Of a DNA stretch of 21,500 bases, positions 11,001 to 20,475 are shown in pieces. Source of the stretch: Pholiota molesta (taxonomy: Eukaryota; Basidiomycota; Agaricomycetes; Agaricales; Strophariaceae); assembly GCA_014925825.1 (NCBI GenBank), contig JACGCK010000474.1, forward strand, positions 1 to 21,500, read 5' to 3'. The position numbers and the translations under genes were made by a program. Under the pieces are notes generated by a model that was given only the letters and a program-made list of their open reading frames with translations, ran no database searches and had not been told where the DNA came from. How positions within the stretch are numbered: position 1 is the stretch's first letter; each line of letters starts with the position of its first letter.

Positions 11001-11116
11001 TTTGCAAGGAATTGTCTGAGGAGAGCCCACAGGTTGCGGGGAGACGAGAAGACCTTCGCAAGAAGTTGGAGCGTTTGGAGATTGCAAGTGGGGAGCTGCT
11101 CGCCCTTGGAATCTAG
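8076..11116 (+). CDS. Mx-like dynamin GTPase, copy 3 (intact), 812 aa
   Basis: Ten exons: start-8233, 8318-8440, 8496-8827, 8904-9026, 9099-9167, 9243-9531, 9597-10082, 10140-10337, 10399-10814 and 10872-11116 (TAG); the frame is open throughout. Residues are numbered from ATG 8076. GTPase domain: P-loop GSQSAGKSS (67-75), switch GTCTRCP, DLPG (202-205), TKPD (272-275). Stalk follows, then a GED ending ELLALGI. No PH, proline-rich or transmembrane segment. TRCP after the switch and DPEGKRTIGVLTKPD resemble Mx proteins more than Vps1 or Dnm1. By family, such proteins self-assemble and hydrolyse GTP on membranes or other targets; the fungal role is unknown. I chose ATG 8076 because the TATA box lies too close to ATG 8007 and the shorter N-terminus matches copies 1 and 2 in length; ATG 8007 would add 23 residues. 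Its exon 7 is 26 codons longer than in copy 2 (acidic, near 9890-10045), and the stalk loop at 10547-10675 is 30 codons shorter. Intron 1 begins with GC. Confidence 0.92.
8234..8317 (+). other. GC-AG intron (intron 1 of dynamin copy 3)
   Basis: The exon must end ...AGT ACT GG to join A GTT CAG and give STGVQVDIDLPQ as in the paralogues. The intron then starts gcaagt, the usual consensus of GC-AG introns, followed by a run of 12 T. Copies 1 and 2 have normal gtacg donors at the same place. Using the nearby gtttt as donor would break the frame. Confidence 0.82.
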
Positions 11117-11559
11117 TCTCTTCACATGTCCTCCGTTATCTTTCTTGCTGCGGACTATAACTATGTGAATAATAGATGATTGAAGTTAAGTTCCAGAAGG
11201 TCCATCCGTGGACCCATCGTGTGATGCAGGATTCAATGAAAAGCAGATGAAAGTCAAAGCGAAAGGAGATTGCGGCGTTACAATTCACTCAAAGCTTGCT
11301 CAAGGCGTTCACGGTCGTCGTCGGCCAACACTCGGCCGACCGCATGTGGGCACGTCACGTGTGCCGCCCGACTGTGTCGCTCGCCGTGACCTGTCGAATG
11401 AACGGAACTTCGACCTCCACAACGCAGGTTTACACCTGGTTTACACACAGGGCTTACGCGTTGTACGGCTGTGACTGGGTCTTCGACACGGATATAAGTA
11501 AGATAAGGACGATGTCGCTAATTCGTTATCCCCCCAGCTTTTGCCGTCATTTTGCCTAT
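11117..11559. other. Spacer and promoter region upstream of the F-box gene
   Basis: No gene supported. It contains a CACGTG E-box at 11356-11361 (within a CACGT-CACGTG arrangement), two copies of GGTTTACAC 11 nt apart (11427-11435, 11438-11446), and a TATA-like TATAAG at 11493-11498. Overlapping open frames here (11208-11474, 11296-11643) have no recognisable protein features. Confidence 0.5.
11493..11498 (+). promoter_or_regulatory. TATA-like element of the F-box gene
   Basis: TATAAG lies about 130 nt before the ATG. A start of transcription near 11525 would leave a short 5' UTR split by the intron at 11560-11619. Confidence 0.4.
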
Positions 11560-11619
11560 GTAAGATTTATTCATACTCTTATGATGCCGCCCGCTCTAAT
11601 ACTGACGCTACCTTTGCAG
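11560..11619 (+). other. Likely 5' UTR intron of the F-box gene
   Basis: It begins gtaaga and ends ctttgcag, with CTAAT and CTGAC branch-like sites before the acceptor. Its 60-nt length is typical here. It ends one base before the ATG at 11621. Confidence 0.55.
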
Positions 11620-11620
11620 C

Positions 11621-13381
11621 ATGTTTATCTCAACCATGGATGAGCGCGAACAGGTGAAGTCACTGAACAATCAAAGTATCCACTATTGTCCCCTAGGATT
11701 GGAAGATTACAAACTAGGCGACGTGGGTAGAGATGGGTGCACACTATGCACCGAACTCAAGCTGCTCGAACTGTTGAAAGAGGACTTAATTCGGAGGACG
11801 GCCCAATTGCGTGTCAAAATAAACCAAACCCACAGTGCTATTAATCTCCAATTACCACCTGAAATTCTCGCAACGATATTCCAAGCCTACGTCGACGACC
11901 CCTCATACGATGACCCCTTGTACGAAGTTGAACCATCACGTTACCGACTCCGGGATTGTAACCCTTTCCTGCTCGGTGCGGTGTGCAGGACATGGAGGGA
12001 CATCGCGTGGTCGACGCCGAGACTCTGGGCAGCGATAACGATTAATCTGGATTTTCCTCCCCATAACCGGGCGACGCAGATGTCGTTGATCCAGGAGTGG
12101 CTCTCGCGCGCAGGTCAACTACCGCTTTCTATTCGCCTCATCAACAATTCTTTCCTGCATAACGATTCAACTTTCCTGCATAGCGATGATATCCACCAGA
12201 TGCGTTTGATCATCGACCTTGTAAACCGGTATTCTCTGCGATGGCGGAATCTCATCATCCACCTCCCGACATACGTGTTCCCCTGGTTTGCGACGGTCGG
12301 AAATCACGCGCCCTTACTCGAATACCTAAAAGTTGAGGGGAAGCAACACTTCAGGAATAACCGCTGGAGCGATGATGAAAGTGGCTTTGACACTCTCAAC
12401 CTTGGAAAGACTCCATCTCTAAATTACCTGTCTATACAACGACTTTCCCTGTGTCAACTCAACCTTGACTGGAGCTCGCTCATCCACTTCTCATCGGAAA
12501 ACCTGACCGACATCGAGGGCCTCGAAGTCCTTCGTCGCGCACCGCTTCTTGAGCACATCACTTTACCAACCTGCGCTGGATCCAGCTCCATCACCGACCT
12601 CTACGCGCTCCCTTCGACCCCAATCTTCACACAGCACCTCCGCACGTTCTCCTTGACGTTCCAGAACCAGGACGGCGCCGCCTTCATGGACACTCTGACG
12701 TGCCCCGCCCTCGACACGCTCTCCATCGTCGGGCCGCCGATGGGGTCTCTCGCCTCGTTCTCCCTCCGCTCTGGCTTTGCCCTGAAATCCCTGTCGCTCA
12801 AGTTCTGCAGAGAACAGGCGAGCTCCTTCGTGCAGCTGCTCTATGCGCAGCCGTCGCTGGTCGAGCTGAACGTCGGGTGGTCGTCGCATCTCGGTGTGCT
12901 GTTGGCGGAGCTGACAGCCACAGCGGGGGCGGAGAAGGGTGCGTTCTTGCCGAATTTGGAGAGGCTGGAGTATATGGGTGCGCCGGTGGGCTTGGATTGG
13001 GCGCAGTTTGGGGCCATTTTCTCGCCTCTGCCGACATTGTTGGGTACGGAGGAGGACGAGGCATGGGCGTCAGCGGCGATGGCGACTGCGCCTGAAGCGC
13101 GGGTACGGCCGCGCTGTGCGCGTCCGTGGCGGCATATCAGCATGACGCTGCTCCAGGACGGAGACCAGGGCAGCACCGACGGGAGAGGTGTGCCTTACAT
13201 CCCCGAATCCGTCCTCGCGTGTCTGTACTCTGCGGTGGCGAGTGGTGTCGAAGTGGAAGTCAAGGTCCCGGCGTATTCACACTCGGACACATCTGAGATC
13301 ATGAGTGATTGGATTGTGGTGTCGGAGGAGTGGCATGAGGTGCAGCGGGAACATGCTGCTGAGATGTCGGTTGGGTCGTGA
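11621..13381 (+). CDS. F-box domain protein, 586 aa
   Basis: A single open exon ending in TGA. Residues 40-75 form a short helical lead (CTLCTELKLLELLKEDL...). The F-box follows at about 75-140, with INLQLPPEILATIFQAY and then LGAVCRTWRDIAWSTPRLW, the signature of the large agaricomycete F-box family. The rest (about 150-520) is irregular and leucine-rich, with segments such as LEYLKVEG, LNYLSIQRLSL and LVELNVGW, like degenerate leucine-rich repeats that would bind a substrate. By family, the F-box binds Skp1 and places the protein in an SCF ubiquitin ligase; the substrate cannot be inferred. A second in-frame ATG at 11636 (MDEREQ) could be the true start. The second half (from about 12600) is markedly richer in GC than the first, which produces long shadow frames on both strands. 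Confidence 0.88.
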   Translation: MFISTMDEREQVKSLNNQSIHYCPLGLEDYKLGDVGRDGCTLCTELKLLELLKEDLIRRTAQLRVKINQTHSAINLQLPPEILATIFQAYVDDPSYDDPLYEVEPSRYRLRDCNPFLLGAVCRTWRDIAWSTPRLWAAITINLDFPPHNRATQMSLIQEWLSRAGQLPLSIRLINNSFLHNDSTFLHSDDIHQMRLIIDLVNRYSLRWRNLIIHLPTYVFPWFATVGNHAPLLEYLKVEGKQHFRNNRWSDDESGFDTLNLGKTPSLNYLSIQRLSLCQLNLDWSSLIHFSSENLTDIEGLEVLRRAPLLEHITLPTCAGSSSITDLYALPSTPIFTQHLRTFSLTFQNQDGAAFMDTLTCPALDTLSIVGPPMGSLASFSLRSGFALKSLSLKFCREQASSFVQLLYAQPSLVELNVGWSSHLGVLLAELTATAGAEKGAFLPNLERLEYMGAPVGLDWAQFGAIFSPLPTLLGTEEDEAWASAAMATAPEARVRPRCARPWRHISMTLLQDGDQGSTDGRGVPYIPESVLACLYSAVASGVEVEVKVPAYSHSDTSEIMSDWIVVSEEWHEVQREHAAEMSVGS

Positions 13382-14539
13382 TAGGTCCTCGGTCGATTTC
13401 GCTTTTATGTATGTTGTCGTTCTCTTGTTCTTGGTTTTGATTCTGCTATCTTTCCGTCGATATTTATTGTGTTTATATTGGTCTATCTCTTATCCTATAA
13501 GGGTCGCTCTTGTCTCTTGCACTCGTCTCTACTCGTCTCTCGCTCGGCTCTGCTTCTTTTACTGCCTTCTGATTGTCCGAAGAATGTCCACATGATACCC
13601 AGTCGAACTCTCAAGTCACAGCAGCGTCGCAGAACATACCCTTTTTCTTCAACTTTTTTTGTGTATTCGAAAGCGAGGGTATGTATGTAACTCCTTGCAT
13701 AAGACTCCGAATAATAATATCACTTGATGATGACTGCTGACTAGATTCAGACACCCTCGAAGGAGTCGTAGGTAACGCGCTGTAACGGATCTATTAATGC
13801 AACTGATGAATCTCTGCAAGAGAGCAGCAGGTCTTTTTAGATAAAGGCATTAGGGAACTTGAGTCTCTTGAGGTCCGTGACTGATATCCATATGGTCTGA
13901 ATGACCTCATGGAATGCTTCTGTGCGATGGAAGGTGCGCTGGTGTGTGGACTAAAGATTTTTTTAGTACTTTTGTGTGGCCTTCGCCCTTGTAAAACATT
14001 CCCAATTCATTATAAACAAATTATAAACTTACTTGGTAGTTTGAGAGTTACTGACAGTAGACAGCACAGTAAATCGGAGGTTTGCTTCCTTCAGTAAGCA
14101 TGTTAGTTTCAGTCGCCTTCTTTGCCTTCCTTCTTGAAGTAATATTGTTTGAGAATTTTTGAACTCAATAAAACCTCCAGAGAGTTGTAATAAGTAAAGC
14201 TCGCAGGATTTACTGTTATAAAAAACTTGTAGTAGAGTCAATGCGACGCGGTGTTGGAATTTTGACATCTTGCACATGCGATACAGGACGAAAATTCCCA
14301 GAGATAGCTCCATAGCCAGTAGCATCCCCGACTTGTCCATATTTATGACGGTCCTTTGTCCCAGCGGCGCGCGCGCCGCGCTCAGGCGGCCGTTCTTATT
14401 TGATCGCGCGTGATTTAGGACGCCATGTGGCCTGTCAATTGACACTGCTATTTCATCCCTTCCTCTCTCCATGACCCAAACCTGCCTTCGCTACGAAAAA
14501 CCGTCACACACGCTGCTGGTTGACCATATTGACACTGTA
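13382..14539. other. 1.2 kb spacer between the F-box and ceramidase genes
   Basis: It is AT-rich with a T-rich start, the likely 3' UTR of the F-box gene. A 147-codon minus-strand open frame (14029-14472) has no recognisable motif or intron pattern and is not annotated. ATTATAAAC occurs twice near 14010-14030. A GC-rich island at about 14361-14392 with a perfect palindrome stands out and may be an upstream control element of the ceramidase gene. Confidence 0.5.
14364..14379. repeat. Perfect 16-nt GC palindrome upstream of the ceramidase gene
   Basis: GCGGCGCGCGCGCCGC equals its own reverse complement. It sits in otherwise AT-rich DNA about 275 nt before the chosen ceramidase start, followed closely by CGGCCG. 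It may be a regulator site (fungal zinc-cluster proteins favour CGG half-sites) or simply alternating GC sequence. Confidence 0.45.
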
Positions 14540-14551
14540 ATATATATATAA
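14540..14551 (+). promoter_or_regulatory. TATA-type (AT)n core promoter of the ceramidase gene
   Basis: An ATATATATATAA run lies 16 nt before the ATG at 14568 and about 90 nt before the ATG at 14640. The spacing suggests that 14568 is at or upstream of the transcription start, which supports 14640 as the start codon. Confidence 0.55.
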
Positions 14552-14639
14552 TTCACCTCGTGGAAGGATGCCACTACTCGCGACCCACAGCAGTCTTCCG
14601 TTCGACTTCTGGGATCTTACAGTCTCTCTCGCCGAGGCA

Positions 14640-17600
14640 ATGACGAACACGCTTTGGTATCTAACCGCTTTCCTAGCTTCAAGCTCTGTAATAGTACCCA
14701 ATGGCGCCCTTCAAGTAGTGTCCGCGCAGTATCTCCTAGGTCTTGGTGAGTCGGTCATTGTTGTTAGGCAATCGACGCGTCGAAACTAACGGACGAGCAG
14801 GGATCGGTGATATCACTGGGTAAATACTCCAGATGTAAGAGCGTCACTTCATCTGCTCATATGAATGTGAATCTGCAGTCCTGTTGTGGAGACCAACATG
14901 ATGGTGAGTGGAATTGACGAGCGGGAATCCACTGATAGACATTGACCTTTCGTTGCTTAGGGATACGCGTCTTTAGCGCAGACTGACACTGGACTCCATA
15001 TGAGAGAACGCAGTCGCGCGTTCATCATCGCAGATGCCTCAGCCCCGAGCAACAGAGTCGTTTTTATCAATGCCGGTGCGTATTATACGAAGATTGTGAA
15101 ATGGCGTGAAGATTCAGGATGGACTATGGATGGATATGGTGCAGCATTGTGCCAAAGGATACGAAAAGCTCGGTATTGGAAAGCGAAAGTATTCTAAATC
15201 TTTATTTTCGCTCAGATATCGCCATGGGCGACTCCGGCGTACGCCGCACTATCGTCTCCGAGCTCTCCGCCGCTTTCCCGGGCGTCTACACCGACTCCAA
15301 CATCGCCTTCGTCGGCACGCACCAGCACTCCGGCGTCGGCGGCTACCTTGAAAACCTCCTCCCCCAAGTCACTTCGCTCGGCTACGTCAACCAGACCGCC
15401 AGCGCCATCATCACCGGCTCCGTCCTCGCCGTGAAGCGCGCACACGCGAACCTCGCGCCGGGAAAGCTCAGCCTCGGGAACACGACCGTTTTGAACGCCA
15501 ATATCAATCGCTCGCCAACCGCCTACCTTGCGAATCCTGCTGATGAGCGGGCCCAATACCAGTTTGATCAGGACAAGGATATGACGGTGTTGAGGTTCGA
15601 TGATCCTAATGGGAATGCGAGGGGGTTGCTGAGCTTCTTTGCTGTTCACGGAACGAGCCTGTATGAGGTATGTGTGTTCATAGGTCCTTGAATTCAACAG
15701 GCTTGCTTATTGACATTGCTATAAGAATAACACCTTAGTCAGCGCTGATAATAAGGGAATGGCAGCTTTCTTATACGAATGTAAGTTTGAGGCGTTGTGA
15801 TAATTTTTTGTTGCGAAATTCATAACTTCATGCATGCAGCTTCTGTCGAGCCCAAATCCGCACCAGGAAACACCACTTTTATCGCTGGTTTCTCACAATG
15901 TAAGTAGGGAAGAGGCAAAATTTTATTTGTTCAGTTACGCCCATCCTTATATTCTTTTCAAGCCAATGTCGGAGATACGAGTCCCAATACGTGCGTCCGA
16001 GCAAACTTTTTTGCTCTTCTATTTTCGCACTAATTTGATCTAACTATGTCAATTACCCAGACTTGGCGCATTCTGCGAAAGCCCTGGGCAGCCGTACGAC
16101 GGCCAGTCGTGTGATGCGGACCACTCAACTTGTGGAGGGACAGTAGAGGATTGTCATGGCCGGTGCGTCGCCTTCCCTGCCACTTGCTTCGCTCCGCCTT
16201 CTGACATTGATATTTGATATTCCGTTGTTTTATCTCATTCGAACTTTTTCGCTTCCCATTCAAAGCGGCCCGGGGTTCCAGATTTCCGACTTCGAGTCAA
16301 ACAGGATTATCGGACAGCTGCAGTTCGAGGGCGCGCAGACTGTTATGAATGGCCCATTGACGGCTGTTCATGGTACTGTCAAGAGCGTGCACACATATGT
16401 TACGATGTAAGTTGTCAGCCCTCTTTTCTCTTCCTCTTCTGTTCGCTCTTCGTTCGGGTGCTGGTGTATTGGGCGCTGCTTTTGATATGTAGAATAAATC
16501 ATTTTATTTATGTCGGCGCTGACCTTCCAATTTTGGTTCTGCAGGGCAAACCACTCGTTCACGCTCCCGAATGGGACCACGGTATCCACATGCCCAGCTG
16601 CCATGGGTGAGTTTTTTCATTGAATTGTCTGCTGTCGTTTTTTTATTGCTCTTCCATGTGATGTTATATTCTTTCTCTTCTCTCTTTCATTTTGGTCATT
16701 TTGTTATTATGTTGTCTGCTGTCGTTTTCTTCTATTGCTCTTTCATGTGATGATCTAATATTTCTCTTCTCTCTTTCATTTTGTTCATTTTGTCTGACAG
16801 ACTGTTATTATTTTCTTGGTACTAACGATATTTGTTCATCATTCTAGGATTTTCATTTGCTGGTGGAACAACGTTTGTGCATCTTCCTTTCGTCCCTTTT
16901 TTGGTTTGTTGACATAGCACTTCTTGTCTTCTTCCTTTCGATTTGCAATTACCCACTGAAAATCCATAACCATGTGTTGACTCCCTCTGTCCCGAATATC
17001 ACTCAGCGACGGACCCGGAGCATTTGATTTTATCCAAGGCGACAACTCTTCGACTCCCCAGTACGTCTGCACTCCTTATTTTTAGAACACACATCCTTCA
17101 AACCTGGTAACTGATACTTTTTTTTCGCCTAGGAATCCGTTCTGGGAAGTCGTCAAAGGTGAAATTTCTTTCTTGAGGGCCTATTGTATGGCCAACAAAG
17201 CACGATGTATATGATATCTGATGGCTTATTCTCCTCCATCTGAATTCCCATCGGTGCTGCGCAGGCGCTATAACTCCTCCACCTAATGCAGCGCAAATAG
17301 CTTGCCAGGGTGCTAAACCTATCTTACTCAACACAGTGCGTTGAGCTGTTATGGCTCACCTTCTCTGTTGAGGTGATCTGCGGTTTATTTGTGACTGACA
17401 AACGTTGTTCGCTATAGGGCTTTGCGCACACGCCATACGAATGGGCCCCCAATAGTGTCGATATCCAGATGTTCCGTATTGGTAACTTTGGTGCGTCGAA
17501 TATCTTAATCTTATCTGTGTCAATTCTTCCTTCTCCACCGCGGAGCCCGTGCCATACGCTCACGAGTTGCTTCGCGGTCGCTCCAAAGGCGCTCGTCTTG

Positions 17601-19515
17601 TGTCTTTTCATACTTTTCTGGACCCTCCGCGCTAAAGTGAAAGCAAGCTAACCATTTCTGCACTTGCGTTCGCACCCAATAGTGATACTGATAATGCCAG
17701 GTCTGTGTTTTCATCATCTGATACGGGCTGGGTCCTGTCAACCATCTATCCACTTGACATGCGCTGTCTTATTTTGTATCGCTTTCTATTTTAACTCATA
17801 GGTGAACTGACGACAATGGCCGGAAGACGCATTCGGTTTGTGATTCCCTGTTTTATCTCTCGCTTCTTTCCTAAAAACTAACACAACTATCTCACTTTAC
17901 GGCGTCTCTTCATTTAATTATCGTTCATTTCCCTGATGAATGGGCTATACCGTGATGCTGCGTGCTTCTTTCCCCGCTGCGCATAATTCGATGCCAATAA
18001 TCGGAATTTTACTATCGGGGTTCACACGGAATGTCTAATCCCATCTCTCGCATCCGAATTTATCCAACGCAACCAATCGATCGCAATGACTCATCATCCC
18101 ACAGCGAAGCGGTGCGTGCAGAGTTGATCTCCAGTGGCGTTCTCGGAGCGGATGCGTACGTCGTTGTGGCGGGACCCGCCAACGTGTACGCGCACTACGT
18201 CACGACGCGTGAAGAGTACGGCGTCCAGCGCTACGAGGGCGCGAGCACCATCTTTGGACCATGTAAGTGTTTTTGTTTATCGTCCTCCCTTCCCTCGCCT
18301 GTCGCCTGCCTGCACTTCGGGGCGCTAGTTAATTTAGGTGGTATTCTTATCCGGGCGCAATATGGGGTTGACCCGGCTGGGGGAATACAGGATGGGCACT
18401 CCCCGGGATTCGTTCACACTTAGAGCCTGCATGGGGTATCATTTAATTTAGGCGCGTGACTCTACACTTTTGGCAGAACCGGATGGAGGGGACTTCTTCC
18501 TTTCGTTCAGTTTTGACATATGTTTATGCCAACTTGTCGCTGGTGGTGGTGTTGTGTTTCTGATTCGTCCGCTTTGCTGGCACATTTGGATATGCGACAG
18601 TTGGTTTACTCATATCGGCGCTTCTGATGCTGATACACATCGTTCTTCTTCTTCTGGGGTACAGTTACTTTGGAGGCGTACATCGACAAGTACTCTAGCT
18701 TGGTCCCCTTCTTGGCTGACAATGCCAGCGGCACCCCGGCATCTGATCCACCCCCGCCAGAACAAACGTCAAAGGCCATCTCACTACAGGTAAGCCCTGA
18801 TAGCCATTTGGGGTCTCAGAAACATACTTTATCGGCTACTCAAAATATGTCTGCATTAGACTGGCGTTATATTTGATGCGGCGCCCTTTGGGAAAAAGTT
18901 TGGCCAGGTGTTGACGGATGTGAACACTGGCGCTGCGTATAACGCAGGGGACACAGTGGTGGCCACATTCGTGGGTGCAGATCCCCGGGTGAGTGAATTC
19001 TGATTGCAGAAAGTTCTGTGCGGACTCCTTTAATTGATGATAATTATGTACGACCCTTCATATAGAACAACCTTCGTCTGGAAGGAACTTTCCTCACAGT
19101 TGATCAATTGGTTTCTGGACAGTGGGCATCGGTACGGACTGACTCGCACCCCTCAACCATTTATAACTGGACAAGAGTTAGCACGGTACGTAAGAGATGA
19201 TCTGTGGACTATGTAATTGCTAAAGCTCGGTTGAATAAATAGATTTTGGGGACTAGCTCAGTCAATATTTCCTGGTAAGAGCGATTGATAGAAGGTGTCT
19301 GAAATGTGCTTATACTTTGATATCTCAGGACTATCGAGAGTGGCACACCTGGTACGTCCGAAGATTTCGCGCTCTCTCACATTAGTCAGGCGCTAACGTT
19401 TCCTCCCGGACCTTTAGCTGGAAGCTACCGCCTTAGCTATTATGGTGATTCGAAACCTCTGATTGGTTCTATTTCCTCATTCACCGGAACTTCCTCTACC
19501 TTTACGGTTGCTTAA
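14640..19515 (+). CDS. Neutral ceramidase (secreted or lumenal), 25 exons, 716 aa
   Basis: Exons: 14640-14745, 14801-14819, 14879-14903, 14961-15075, 15216-15667, 15726-15780, 15840-15899, 15963-15990, 16061-16162, 16266-16406, 16545-16606, 16848-16872, 17007-17060, 17133-17158, 17265-17335, 17418-17490, 17683-17700, 17802-17835, 18105-18262, 18665-18789, 18860-18988, 19066-19185, 19243-19274, 19329-19351, 19418-19515. The sum is 2151 nt with all phases consistent. Neutral ceramidases hydrolyse the amide bond of ceramide to sphingosine and fatty acid. Visible hallmarks: YLLGLGIGDITGPVVETNM at the mature N-terminus, GTHQHSG (His 124/126), NINRSP, AVHGTS (His 233), the amidase motif NVGDTSPN with nucleophile Ser 284, PGELTTMAGRR (zinc Glu 479), and NVYAHYVTTREEY (515-527, probably with the zinc Tyr). 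The C-terminal immunoglobulin-like domain is complete. Residues 1-29 (LWYLTAFLASSSVIV core) look like a signal peptide when ATG 14640 is used; ATG 14568 would add 24 residues in front of it. Several exons are tiny (18-28 nt). Confidence 0.93.
16625..16798 (+). repeat. 87-nt direct tandem duplication inside ceramidase intron 11
   Basis: Units 16625-16711 and 16712-16798 both open with TTGTCTGCTGTCGTTTT and share TTCTCTTCTCTCTTTCATTTTG near their ends, with a few small differences. The duplication explains most of the 241-nt length of this intron in a gene whose introns are mostly 50-75 nt. Confidence 0.8.
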
Positions 19516-19802
19516 GTTTTTATTGAACCTGCATCGCCAGTGTTGTACTTGTCTTTGAAGTTTATGATGATAATGATGATTTACGTCGCCTCCCGAAACT
19601 GGGATTCAAATCACCACGATTGCCAGCAGCAGGAGCAGTGCGTGTGTAATCAGACACGCAGCTTGGCCAAACACGAGGCTAACATGTGCTGATCCTATGC
19701 TGACTCCTTATGACCAACGACGAGTGTAGACCTAATAAACAGCGACTTGTGCCCCTCGTCCTCCACCATCAGTGTCCTTCCGTTCGATATTGAGAGATAG
19801 AC

Positions 19803-20475
19803 ATGTTTCGTAATTTCGCCAATCAGCTCACCCAAGAATTGTCCGGCACGAGCGCAGACGCCGCAAAGAAAGTGCTGTCCCCGGCACTGCGCCCGGACAT
19901 CTACAGCCTGATAGACAGCTTCAAGACGTGGGCGATCGGCGGCCTGGGCGGGGGACAGGCGGGCGACGGCGTGTCGTACGGCGCGCTCCTGGCCACGATC
20001 CAGAAGCACTTTCCCGACACCAAGAAGCCCGGCTTCGAGTCGTTCGGGCACGCGGAGGGGGAGGTCGCGGTCGTCGTCGGCGGGCTCACGAACATGGTGC
20101 TCGAGCTCAGCAAGTGGGAGGGCATGGCCGCGGGCATGGCGATGCGCACCTGGGTCGACGCGCTCGTCGAGGCGCACGCGCGGGCGTCCAGCCAGGCGCG
20201 GAAGGACGCGATCGCGAAGGGCATCACGCGCGGCCTCAACCAGTACACGGACGTGGCGCTTCTGACGAAGGACTTCACCACGCGCATCCAGATCATCTCC
20301 TGCTTGAAGACTGGTGAGTCCGAGGCAGATCGCGCAGGGTTCTACGCCCAATCTATTCGGACACGGTTTCTGACGTACTTGCGCCCGCCCCTTTGTAGTT
20401 AGCTCGAGGATATATGGCGCCGGAACCGATGAAGCGCGCCAGAGTGATGCAATGTGGAGCTCGAAGTTTATCTGA
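19803..20475 (+). CDS. Unrecognised conserved-looking small protein, 195 aa, two exons
   Basis: Exons 19803-20313 and 20399-20475 (TGA); the intron 20314-20398 has gtgag...ttgtag ends and the junction keeps phase. I do not recognise the family. The protein starts MFRNFANQLTQELSG, has a Gly-rich loop at about 46-57 (GGLGGGQAGDG), then alanine-rich probable helices (GGLTNMVLELSKWEGMAAGM, DALVEAHARASSQARKDAI), and ends ...QSDAMWSSKFI. There is no signal peptide or clear membrane span. Exon 1 is unusually GC-rich at third codon positions, unlike the neighbouring genes, and this suggests strong codon selection and high expression. Without splicing the frame would run to 20402 with an unlikely tail. 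It lies 287 nt after the ceramidase stop on the same strand; the gap shows nothing beyond a possible AT-rich promoter. A functional guess is not justified. Confidence 0.72.

Noticed and set aside
11208..11643. Two overlapping open frames before the F-box gene
   Set aside because: They overlap each other and the promoter of the F-box gene and resemble no domain; one runs through the likely 5' UTR intron.
12563..13176. Several open frames of 66-131 codons overlapping the F-box gene on both strands
   Set aside because: Shadows caused by the high GC content of the second half of the F-box gene.
14029..14472. 147-codon minus-strand open frame in the F-box/ceramidase spacer
   Set aside because: No recognisable motif, no intron pattern and no promoter; length alone is weak evidence.
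19595..19625. GGGATTCAAATCACC resembling a tRNA T-arm
   Set aside because: The stem does not pair properly and no D-arm, anticodon arm or acceptor stem is found around it.
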